Shown in pieces: positions 52,378 through 61,532 of a DNA stretch of 64,000 nucleotides. The stretch is from contig JALCLH010000011.1 in assembly GCA_022647765.1 (NCBI GenBank), positions 95,425 through 159,424 on the forward strand, in the 5' to 3' direction. A program made the translations under genes and the position numbers. The number at the start of each line of letters is the position of its first letter. The stretch's first letter is position 1. Source of the DNA: Acidipropionibacterium sp. (GTDB lineage Bacteria; Actinomycetota; Actinomycetes; Propionibacteriales; Propionibacteriaceae). The notes beneath the pieces are model-generated. The model saw nothing but the letters and a program-made list of their open reading frames with translations, did no database searches and was not told the DNA's origin.

Positions 52378-53910
52378 ATGTCTCAGTCATTCGGCTCCTG
52401 GCGTGCGAGTTACACCCCGGGGAACTGGGTGGTGCTCGCCGGCGCGAGCTCTCTGGTGGTGATGCAGCCGGCCGCTGCGCGGCACTCGGAGCTGATCGGG
52501 AGGATCTGGACGCAGGTCGCCCACGCCGAGGACGCCGCCTCGCTGGTGCAGACGCTGACGGCGATCGGGCTGTCGCAGATGCCCAGCCTCGGGGTGTTCT
52601 TCTGGACCGGGGACCGGATGACCTCGCTGGCCCGCGGCGGAGTGGTCGTCAAGGACGCCACGAGCGGGCGGGTGGTCAACCACGGCGACGGCGTCCTCAC
52701 CTGGCGGGAGGCGGGTCTGGACCCCTCGATCGTCACCGTCGAGATGGAGGACGCCCCCGAGCGCCTCGTGATGCCGCTGCTGCTGGGGGTCGTCCAGGCC
52801 TCCCGGCTCACCATCGACGCCACCGGGACCGTCGAGCCCCTGGTGGTCGGGGACCAGCAGGACCCGGCGTCTGCTCCCTCCGCCGTGTCCTCTGCCGGAT
52901 ACGGCGACTCATTCGGCGGGGCCGAGGTCGGCGGGGGCTCATTCGGCGGGGTCGGAGACGGTGGGCCGGCCTGGCCGGCCGCCGTGGATGCACCGCCCAG
53001 CTCTCAGGACTCCGCCGGAGTCTTCGCCGACGTCGATGACCTCGGGCTCGCCCCGGCCACCTCGCCGGTTTCCGCTCCTTCCGCCCCCTCTGCCGCATCC
53101 GCGTCGTCGGCCGCGTCCCCGGTGCCCGCCCCGTCGTCGATCCCGGCTGCCCCCCCGATCACCGGGAATCCCTGGACATCGGCGCCCTCCGTGCCCAACG
53201 ACGACCTGGACTGGGGTTCGACCTGGCCGGCCGACGACTCCGCGGATCCCTGGACGCGGCCCTCCCGGCTGGCCGATGAGGACGCCGGGGAGACTCAGCC
53301 GGCCGCTCAGGCCGGCGGCTCCTCGCCGTCGTCATCCTCCTCCCCCTCCCGGTCGGGATGGGGTGATTCGGAGACCTCGATGGCCCACGACGGAGCGACG
53401 ATGTTCATGCCGGGGCTGGCGAACGAGGCCCCCGATTCGGGGCCGGAGGGCTCCGGTCTGGTGACGGCCGCGCTGTGCACTGCCGGACATGCCAATCCCC
53501 CCGGCGCGCTGCACTGCCGGATCTGCTCGGCGCCGATGGACCCGGCGGGCCCGCGTCTGGTCGATCGCCCGTGCCTGGGAGTGCTGGTCGCCTCCAGCGG
53601 GGAGTCGATCGATCTGCTGGGGCCGGTGCTGGTCGGTCGCGCCCCCAACGGTGGCAGTACCGATCCGCAGGCGGCGCTGCTGCGGGTGCTCTCTCCGAAT
53701 CAGGACATCAGCCGCACCCATGTGAGGGTCGCTCCCAGCGACTGGTCGATCGAGGTGACCGACATGAACTCGACGAACGGCACCCTGGTCCGCCATCCCG
53801 GCGGGGAGGCGATCCGGTTGTCGCCGGGGGAGACGGTGACGGTGGAGATCGGTGCCGTGATCGACCTGGGCGACGACGTCTCCCTGGAGATCGCGCCGCC
53901 GCGGGGGTGA
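52378..53910 (+). CDS. FHA-domain protein with low-complexity linker and zinc-ribbon-like segment
   Basis: A 510-residue protein; GGAGGACAT precedes the ATG. An N-terminal globular region (about residues 1-165) of unknown fold is followed by a long Ala/Ser/Pro/Asp-rich disordered linker. CTAGHANPPGALHCRICSAP (Cys-His-Cys-Cys) may bind zinc. The C-terminal FHA domain has the phosphothreonine-binding residues GRAPNG, ISRTHVRV and MNSTNGT. FHA domains bind phosphothreonine peptides, so partners of Ser/Thr kinases are expected. The N-terminal half resembles proteins encoded near type VII or kinase loci, but none is here. Confidence 0.8.
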   Translation: MSQSFGSWRASYTPGNWVVLAGASSLVVMQPAAARHSELIGRIWTQVAHAEDAASLVQTLTAIGLSQMPSLGVFFWTGDRMTSLARGGVVVKDATSGRVVNHGDGVLTWREAGLDPSIVTVEMEDAPERLVMPLLLGVVQASRLTIDATGTVEPLVVGDQQDPASAPSAVSSAGYGDSFGGAEVGGGSFGGVGDGGPAWPAAVDAPPSSQDSAGVFADVDDLGLAPATSPVSAPSAPSAASASSAASPVPAPSSIPAAPPITGNPWTSAPSVPNDDLDWGSTWPADDSADPWTRPSRLADEDAGETQPAAQAGGSSPSSSSSPSRSGWGDSETSMAHDGATMFMPGLANEAPDSGPEGSGLVTAALCTAGHANPPGALHCRICSAPMDPAGPRLVDRPCLGVLVASSGESIDLLGPVLVGRAPNGGSTDPQAALLRVLSPNQDISRTHVRVAPSDWSIEVTDMNSTNGTLVRHPGGEAIRLSPGETVTVEIGAVIDLGDDVSLEIAPPRG

Positions 53911-54093
53911 GTTCGAGGGGTTGAGCCCAACCTGGTCGAGAACCGGTGGGAAGGAGCCCCGTGGGGGTGCTCGGCGGGGCCGGCGGCTCGATCGCTCAAG
54001 CTGTGGGAGCGGGTGTTGAATCCGCCCTGCAGTGGCCTAGAGTGTCCTGATGCTCCGGTGACCCGGGGCGGATCTTCATGAAAGGGATGTGCG

Positions 54094-54835
54094 ATGGCTC
54101 GGGTCCTCATTCTCTCGGGTGCGGGACGCTACGGCGACGCCTGGCACAATTTCGACGAGACCTCGGCGGCCGTGGCCCAGATTCTCACCGATCGCGGTCA
54201 CCAGGCGGTCGTCCGCCGCAGCTGTCCGGAGGCCCTCGACAGCCTCTGCCGACTCCGATCTGCTGGTGGTCAACACCGGCGGCGGGGATCCGGAGGAGGG
54301 CTGGGACTACATCCCGGAGTGGTCGAGGGCCCATGCGAAGATTCTCGACCACTGGGAGGCGGGCAAGCCGATCCTGGGTCTGCACACCGCCGCCAACACC
54401 TTCTGCGACTGGGACCTGTGGCCGACCATCCTGGGTGGCAAATGGGTTCCCGGGGTCTCCGGTCATCCGGAGCGCTCCTATGCGGTCTTCGAGCCGATGC
54501 CGGGGGCAGAGGGGCACCCGGCTCTGCGCGGAGTGGATCAGGTGGTCTGCTATGACGAGCGCTACTCCAATCTCGTCATCGATCCGCTGGCGACCCCGCT
54601 GCTGTTCCACGAGACCAGCGAGGAGTTCCACGTGATGGCCTGGGCGATGGGCAACAACGTCATCTACGACGGGCTGGGCCATTCGGGCCGGTCCTACGAG
54701 GCGGCCTCGCGCCGGCAGCTGCTGTGCTCGGAGGTGAGCTGGCTGCTCAGCTGGAAGAAGCGGCTGGCCCTCGAGGAGGCCAGGAAGGCCCAGGAGGAGC
54801 CGCGGCTGGTGGCTGCCTCTCCGGCCACCGCCTGA
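54094..54835 (+). pseudogene. ThuA-like (trehalose-utilisation/glutamine amidotransferase-like) protein, frameshifted
   Basis: MARVLILSGAGRYGDAWHNF and CPEALDSL are in one frame. An extra T at 54247 (CTCTGCC) shifts it, and the adjacent frame continues ADSDLLVVNTGGGDPEEGWD, GKPILGLHTAANTFCDWDLW and VMAWAMGNNVIYDGLGHSGR to 54835. Restored, it is about 246 residues. ThuA-like proteins share the class I amidotransferase fold; their reactions are mostly unknown. The frameshift is probably artefactual. Confidence 0.7.
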
Positions 54836-54851
54836 CTCCTTGCGGGTCCGG

Positions 54852-54929
54852 GTGCACATTTCACTCGCATAAGGGACGTATCCGTCATCGCCGTCGCTCC
54901 GGGGGAGCTTGGGCGAGCGAAAAATTCAT
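54852..54929. repeat. Palindromic repeat family 1, copy d (degenerate)
   Basis: 54852-54873 (GTGCACATTTCAC, then TCGCATAAG) and 54908-54929 (CTTGGGCGAGCGAAAAATTC) are relatives of the family-1 arms. The right arm has several mismatches. No IS is inserted. It lies between two plus-strand genes. Confidence 0.65.
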
Positions 54930-55016
54930 GTCGGCTTGCCGGGCTTCTTCAACCACACAGCGACGTCCTCAAGAAGGACACAGGAACGCCACAGAGATTC
55001 TGCGCACACTGAGGTC

Positions 55017-55292
55017 ATGGACGACATCAGAGAACCTCATCAGACAGAGAAAACCCCATCACAGGCCGAGAACGGAGCGACCGCGCGTGGCTCGGGCCGG
55101 ACGCCGTGGCGCAGCAGGCTGCGCAACGTGGCGCTCGGTATCGCAGCGGCGGCCACCATCGCCGTCGGTGGAGTCGGCATGATCGACGCCCAGGACGCCG
55201 CTGCGGCCGGGGTGTCGACTCACAACTACGCCGTGCTCACCCAGACGACGCAGGTCCCGGCGCCGGCCGCGGAGCCGAAGGATGACGACTGA
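55017..55292 (+). CDS. Small membrane-anchored or secreted protein
   Basis: A 91-residue protein from ATG 55017 (MDDIREPHQTEKTPSQAENG). A polar N-terminal tail of about 40 residues with Arg is followed by a hydrophobic segment (LRNVALGIAAAATIAVGGVG) and an Ala/Gly-rich external region ending EPKDDD. Function unknown. The next 200 bp contain only the GAGTTCTCCCC repeat array. Confidence 0.55.
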   Translation: MDDIREPHQTEKTPSQAENGATARGSGRTPWRSRLRNVALGIAAAATIAVGGVGMIDAQDAAAAGVSTHNYAVLTQTTQVPAPAAEPKDDD

Positions 55293-55299
55293 GCAGAGC

Positions 55300-55680
55300 C
55301 CCTCCCCGACAGCTGCTCATCCCACAAGGAGTAGTGCTTGAGTAGGGGCTTCCCGCCACCTGCCAGCTCCTCACGCCACCAGGTCAGCCTGGGTGGAGTC
55401 CTCCCCGGTTACTGGTCACGCCCAAGGCTGGTCTGGGTCGAGTTCTCCCGCGCCATTGATCGCGCCACCAGGGCAGACTGGGCAGAATCCTCCCCACCAA
55501 CTGCTCATCCCACAAGGAGCGCTTGGTCGGAGTTCTCCCCGGAGTTCGGGGTTCCGGTTCGGGCGGAGTTCGCCCCAGTTACCGATCCCGAGATTCGAAC
55601 AGAGTTCACCCTCAGACTCGCAGCTCCTGATCTCCCGGTTCGGGCGGAGTCCTCCCCTAGATTCTCGGTTCCCGTTCTGC
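55300..55680. repeat. GAGTTCTCCCC repeat array at the 3' end of HNH gene 2
   Basis: Cores at about 55396, 55439, 55486, 55531, 55564, 55599 and 55644 recur every 33-47 bp (GGAGTTCTCCCCGG, CGAGTTCTCCCGCG, CAGAATCCTCCCCAC and so on). They straddle the HNH stop at 55505, so half encode the protein tail. The array corresponds to that next to HNH gene 1. Confidence 0.65.
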
Positions 55681-57086
55681 TGGTGGCCGGGTCGACCGCA
55701 GATTCTCGCAGGTGTTTCTTGAGCCGTTCCGGTGGGAGCACTCGGGGTATTTTCGTTTCGGGGTCGACGACGATCCTCCACTGGTCCCTCGAATGATATC
55801 TATCGGGTTCCACCAGTGCGTGATGGTGCCTGCAGACCAAGACAAGATTCTCCAGGGAAGTCGGTCCTTCATCCCACCAGGGAATGATGTGATGGGCCTG
55901 GCACAAATCCGCCGGAACCGTGCAGCCTGGGAATATGCATCCGCAGTCTCGAACTTCCAAGGCCTCGCCGGATCGCACCGGTCACAAGGCGGCGTTCCTG
56001 ACCCATATCCATCACCTGGGATTCACCACCCAATACCACCGGGAGAATCCCTGCCTCGCAGCACATGCGGCGCAGCGATCCGGCATCGACAGGGATCTCA
56101 CCTGTGGCACCGTGGACGACACCGGCGGCGATTGTTCCCTCCAGAGCGTCGCGCAGCTGGTCGTAGTTGAGGGTGACGACGAGTCTGGGTGTCTGGCCTC
56201 CGGCGGCGGGGACCTTGTCGAGGCTGCCCAGTAGCCCGACCATGTCGATCAGGGCGTCGGCCATCCTCTGCGCGGTGCTGCGGGCCTCCCTCGATTCGAG
56301 TTCGAGGCGGGCGGACAGGTACTGGGAGTCCGTGATGGCACCCTCGGTGCGCTGAGTCCGGAGGGCTTGGGCCTCGTCGCGTTCGGCGCGGCGTCCTTTC
56401 TCACCGAAGGCCTGGAGGGTGCCGATGAGCTGTTGGGCTTCCAGGTCGGGCAGTTGCCCGGAGAACCAGGTGGAACCCTCCCCGTCGGAACCCCATACCA
56501 GCCGCCGATCCTTGACGGCACGGCTCCGCTGGGCGGCGATCCGGGCGGCCTCGTCATCGGGTGAGGGCGCCGCCTCGGGGGCGACTTCTTCCAGGATCTT
56601 CTTGGTGGCGCGTTTGAGCTGTCCGGGTGGTGTGGTGGTGGCCCGGTCGAGGAATAGTCCGGCGGCCTGGTCGACCTGCTCGGGGCTCAGCTGGTCTTGG
56701 GGCAGTTTGCCCAACTCTTCGCCGATGGCCGTCGCATGATCCGGGGACACATCACCGGCCAGGGCGGCATCGCGCACTCCCGGGTGGTGGGCGAGCTTGG
56801 AGGCGCGTTTCACCACCCCGATTCCCTGACCCGATGTGCGACCTTCCTTCGTGGCCAGGAAATCAGGCAGCGGCGTCCCGGTGGTGTGCTCTGTCGCGTT
56901 CGCCCTGTAGGCCGCATCGGTGACCACTGCGGCGCCGGCGCTTATGCGGTCGGCCAGCTTGCGAAGACGGGTCATGGCGGTGACCTTGTCGGCATCGGAC
57001 ATGGTCGACAACGCGCTATAGTCCAGGCTGTCGAGGTGTTCCTCGAGAGCCTGGACTCGCGTCCAGAAAGCCGATGTCGCGTCCAT
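55505..57086 (-). pseudogene. DUF222 / HNH endonuclease-domain protein, copy 2, frameshifted
   Basis: Almost the same as the protein at 25027-26571 from the ATG at 57086 through the DUF222 region to LVTGAIRR. One extra base near 55965 (CGGCGAGGCC, versus CGCAGGGCC in copy 1) moves the HNH motif CIFPGCTVPADLCQAHHIIP to another frame, which ends at 55505. Restored, it is about 526 residues. The C-terminal NSxRxG repeats come from the minisatellite. Like copy 1 it is preceded by the 48-nt hairpin. Confidence 0.82.
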
Positions 57087-57219
57087 GGGAAAAGATTACC
57101 CGACGTGAGCATTGGATGCAAGGGTTGAGCACGACTATTTTCCTGCGAATCTTGAGTGATCGTGCAACCCTATCCGAGGCCCCTGACAGTCGTAGCTGTT
57201 CAAGCGAGGTGGGCATTAG

Positions 57220-57267
57220 AAGTCTGACGGATTCTTGTTTGAGTTCAAACGACAATCCGTCAGACTT
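57220..57267. repeat. 48-nt hairpin upstream of HNH gene 2
   Basis: Same arms, AAGTCTGACGGATT and AATCCGTCAGACTT, and same loop as at 26705-26752, located 134 bp upstream of the HNH ATG at 57086. Confidence 0.8.
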
Positions 57268-57370
57268 CCCCTCGGAACACGAGGCAGGAGGTTCTTCAGG
57301 GGGCTTTTCAGGATCCATGGTGCTGACACGCTCATCCCGACAAGTTCGTGTGGGGAAGTCCTGCGCCGGG

Positions 57371-57417
57371 AACTGTTCAGCGGACGGGTGCGGACGCCCG
57401 CCACCACCTGAACAGTT
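57371..57417. repeat. Hairpin in the gene-free gap 57268-57576
   Basis: AACTGTTCAG (57371-57380) and CTGAACAGTT (57408-57417) are perfect inverts with a GC-rich loop of 27 nt. The rest of this gap has no credible gene; the small frames seen lack start sites and family features. Confidence 0.45.
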
Positions 57418-57576
57418 GTATGTTTCCCTGCCGTCGCCAACCCTCGCCGGGGTGGTGAAAGACCAGTGGCTGTGTCATCTCGGGCCCGGCGTCGCAGATC
57501 GGCGACCAGTGGAACCACGACCGTGCCGGTGCTCCCTCAGATGGGGTCTCAATCGACCCTGGTCTGGTCCGGGCGA

Positions 57577-59973
57577 TCAGCTCTTCGAGCTGGTCAGGTC
57601 GTAGACGGTGACTCCGCCCACGGTCTTGGAGGTGAAGGTCGAGCTCACCCAGCTGGTGATGGCCGAGGCGGAGCCCGAGGAGCTACCGGGGCCTCCACCC
57701 ATGCCTCCTCCCTGGCCGCCCGTTCCGCGGCCACCGGCTATCCCGGAGACCCCGTTCGAGGAGTTCTCGCCGGGCGTGCCTCCGCCGGTTCCATCGTTGG
57801 GGGCAGTGCCGGGTTGACTGCCGGTCGAGGTTCCGGCGGGGGTGCCACCGGAGGAGCCTTCGGCCTGCTGGCCACCCCCCGCGCCGCCCATGCCGCCGCC
57901 GCTGATGAAGTAGTGGATCTTTCCGTCGGCTACGTACTGCTTGAACTGGGCCAGGGTGACGTTGTTGTCCGACCCGCTCCAGCCGCCGATCGAGAACACC
58001 GCGGTGTCGGTCGCCAGGATGTATCCGGCCGCGGACTGGTCGCCGACCACTGCCGCCGACCACCTGGAGGTCGTGCTGTTGAGCAGCTTCACCAGAGCGG
58101 AGTTGACCGTTGTTCCGCCTCCGCCCTGGGGAGCGTCGCCAGCGCCGGCGACGGATTCCGAGGATCCCGCCTGGCCTCCGGGAGCCTGAGCGCGCTGGCC
58201 GGTGCCACCCGTGGGGATCTGGCCCGTCGCACCGGACCAGGAGCCTCCCGGCCTGCCCATACCACCTGGGGCGCCTCCTCCCGTGCCATCAGCTGCCATG
58301 CCGCCGCCCATTCCGCCTCTGGTGCCGCCACCCAACCCGCCCATGCCCTGCGCCCGAAACCCCAGAGGGCCCCGACGTCGGGATGGAGCCCGAGTGCGCG
58401 GTGGTCGCGGTGGCCACGGTCCACGCGGCAGTGGGCGTCACTGCGGTCAGTGAGCCCACCAGCAGGGCGCCGATCGCCACCTTCCTGAGGGTCATCTGCG
58501 CAGACGGGGATCTCAGCAGGCCCAACGGCCAGGAAGACGGCCGCTCCGGCCAGGCTCCCGATGAGCGCGGTCCAACGGATCCAGGGCTGCCAGCCCGAGG
58601 CGTAGGCGTCGAGCAGATGGAATCCCCAGACGCCGGTGAGGGCGATGGCCAGAGCCAGACTTGCCCGTTTGAAGATGGCGAGGGCCCGGCTGTTCGCATC
58701 ACCGGGCCACAGGCGCCGCACCGGCACTGCCGATGGTGCCACCGATGAGAGGAGCCAGAGCCACCGAGTAGTAGGGGTGGATGGTCCCCTGCATGAAGCT
58801 GAACACCAGGGCGGTGAGAATCATTGAGCCGCCCCACAGGATGATTCCGGCCCGCTTCCGATCACTCAATGGGCGCCGGCCGCGGGCGACCAGCCCGGTC
58901 ACCAGCAGCAGGACGGCCGCCGGGATCAGCCAGCTGATCTCAGTGGCGAAGGACGAGTTGACCATGCGCAGCAGTCCAGCCTCGCCGCCGAAGCTGGCGT
59001 TCCCACCACCGGCTCCACCGGCCCCTCCTCCGCCGCCTCCGTTGCCGGAGCCGCCCAGCACCCGACCGAGACCGTTGTAGCCGATGGCGAGCTCCCACAG
59101 GGAGTTGTTCTCCGAGCCCCCGATATAGGGGCGTGAGGAAGCCGGCCAGACCGCGCACAGGGCGATCAGCCATCCGGCTGACACGATCATCGACGCAGCG
59201 GCCGCCAGCAGATGCCAGATCCGGGTCCACCACCTCGTGCGGGCGCACAGCAGATACACCAGGGCCAGCGCGGGCAGCACGAGCAGACCCTGAAGCATCT
59301 TGGTGAGGAAGCCCAGGCCGATGAGCCACCCGGCACCGACCATCCACCAGACGGCGGTGCGGCCCCGGTCGGTCTGCAGAGCCCGCACCACCATGTAGAT
59401 CGCCGCCGTGACGCACAGCACCAGCATGGCGTCCGGATTGTTGAATCTGAACATCAGCGCGGCCACCGGGGTGATGACGACCACGGCTCCGGCGATCAGC
59501 CCGGCGGCGTGCCCGGACAGCCGTCTCACCGCCCCATAGGTGAGGCCCACGGTCGCGACGCCCATCAGGGCGTTGGGCAGCAGCATGCTGAAACTCGAGA
59601 AGCCGAATATGCGGGCGGACAGGCCCATCACCCAGATCGCGGCCGGCGGCTTGTCGACGGTGATCGAGAGCTGGGAGTCAAGGCTGGCCCACAGCCAGGC
59701 CCGCCAGCTCTGGGTCGCCGATTTCACGCTGGCGGCATAGAACTCGTTGGCATACCCCGAGATGGAGAGCTTGTAGAGATACAGGAATGCGCTGATGAGG
59801 ATGAGACCCCACAGCGCCGGGCGCGCCCATCGGGGATCCTCACGCCGCCCGGTGAAAATCCGGATGTACCAGGGTGGCTGCCTTTCCGTACCGGCGGGAT
59901 CGGAGTCGTGTTCGTCGATTGACGGGGGAACCGCTCGTCGTGGGAACGCGTCCCTGCTGGGGATGGAAGTCAT
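57577..59973 (-). pseudogene. Mannosyltransferase-like GT-C protein, three frameshifts
   Basis: From ATG 59973 the N-terminal two thirds are intact: GT39/ArnT-like membrane helices, ITVDKPPAAIWVMGLSARIF with the catalytic-loop Asp, and a Gly-rich loop. One-base insertions near 58715, 58522 and 58345 then change frame three times. The final frame carries the Gly-rich region and the C-terminal ATDTAVFSIGGWSGSDNNVT and GKIHYFISGGG, ending SSKS at 57577. The three insertions sum to one codon, so total length still resembles the intact paralogue at 61533-63914. It likely transfers mannose from a polyprenyl carrier outside the membrane. Confidence 0.78.
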
Positions 59974-60008
59974 GTCAGTTCCTCTCGCGGTTTCCTGAGT
60001 GTTCGGAA

Positions 60009-61452
60009 TTAATAATCAACGGCTTTCCTGTGATTGACATGTGGGAAACACATGGTCAATATGAGAAGCTGTGCGTCAGCTTGACGAAGCCTGGTCGGGT
60101 GCGCGGAGACAGGGAGTCGCCCCGGCAGAGTGGTCTCTGCCGGGGCGGACGCCGATGGTGGCGTGGGACGGGTCACCCGGGAATGACCCGAGCAGGGGTG
60201 GGGGTGGTCGGCCGCGCGCCGGGAGTCCTGGTTGATGACCACCCGGAGGGTGATGAAGCGCACCAGGGTGGCGATGGCATTGGCCGCCAGGAGCACCATC
60301 ACCTCTGTCCCACCGGGGAGCCGATGCGGCCCAGTGGTGCAGGCCCCACAGCGAACCGCTGGTGAGGGCCAGCCCGACGCCGAAGGCGACCAGGCCGCTG
60401 GCCTGGTGCTTGAGCATCCCCTCACGGCTGTTCAGCCCGAAGGTGTGCTTGCGGTTGGCGCTGGTGTTCCAGATCTGGGTGATGAGCAGGGACAGCAGAT
60501 TGGAGATCTGCGGACCCATCATCAGCCGCGCGATGAGGTAGATGACGTAGTAGGCGAGAGTACTGATGACGCCGACCAGCCCGAAGCTGACGAGCTGGCC
60601 GGTCAGTCCTTTTGGGGCCGTGGCCGGCCTGCCGGCGGCGGTACCCGAGTCGTGGGCCAGCCCGGCGCGCAGACGGGCGAGGGGGATGCTGCCGGAGATG
60701 AATCCCTTCATCAGCCGGGCCACTCCCTTCAAGTCCTCGGTTGCGGTGCCGACGATGTGAACCGTGGAGTCCGGGTCGTCGACCCAGTCCACCGGAACCT
60801 CATGGATCCGCATTCCAGCGCGTTGCGCCAGGACCAGCATCTCGGTGTCGAAGAACCAGTTGTTGTCCTCGATGAGGGGGATCAGCCGCTGGGCGACATC
60901 GGCCCGGATGGCCTTGAAACCGCACTGGGCGTCGGAGAAGGACACGCCCAGAATGCCGTGCAGGATGAGGTTGTACGTCCGGGAGATGAACTCCCGCTTG
61001 GGGCCCCGCACCACACGCGAGGACTTCGACAGCCGGGAACCGATCGCCAGCTCCGAGTGGCCCGACAGCAGCGGAGCCACCAGCGGCGCCAGGGCTCGCA
61101 GATCCGTCGACAGGTCGACGTCCATGTAGCAGCACACCTGTGCGTCCGAGGCGAGCCAGGTGCGCTTGAGAGCGCGGCCGCGGCCCTTCTCATCGAGGTG
61201 GACGGCGCGCACCTCCGGGAACCGGCCGGCCAGCTGGGTGGCGATCGTCCAGGTGAGATCGGTGCTGGCGTTGTCGGCGATGGTGATGGTCGCCGACCAT
61301 GGGAAGTCGACCGCCAGGAACTCGTGCAGCCGGGTGACCGCTCCGGGAAGGTCTTTCTGTTCGTTGTAGACCGGGATCACGATGTCGAGGGCAGTGCCGG
61401 CGACGGGGCTGCCGGTTGAGGTCGGACGGGAAAGCGTGTCAGTGAATGTCAT
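60009..61452 (-). pseudogene. Bifunctional GT2 glycosyltransferase/GtrA protein, frameshifted
   Basis: ATG 61452 follows AAGGAGA. The N-terminal GT2 domain, LDIVIPVYNEQKDLPGAVTR with YMDVDLSTDLRALAPLVAPL, is followed by a GtrA-type membrane domain of four helices. An extra base near 60326 disrupts the frame after SLWGLHHWA; the neighbouring frame continues EVMVLLAANAIATLVRFITL and ends at 60009. GT2-GtrA proteins make polyprenyl-phosphate-sugar and flip it to the outside. It lies between two GT-C genes that could use that donor. Confidence 0.8.
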
Positions 61453-61532
61453 GGCTCTATCTCCTTCTGAGCTACAGATTTCCGTATGGAGTGAGCAATT
61501 CACTTTGGTCGCAGTATGTGCTTTCTGTGTGG

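Noticed and set aside
57216..57518. 100-codon minus-strand frame in the gap before the GT-C gene
   Set aside because: It runs through the conserved 48-nt hairpin, has no ribosome binding site and is of shadow-like composition.
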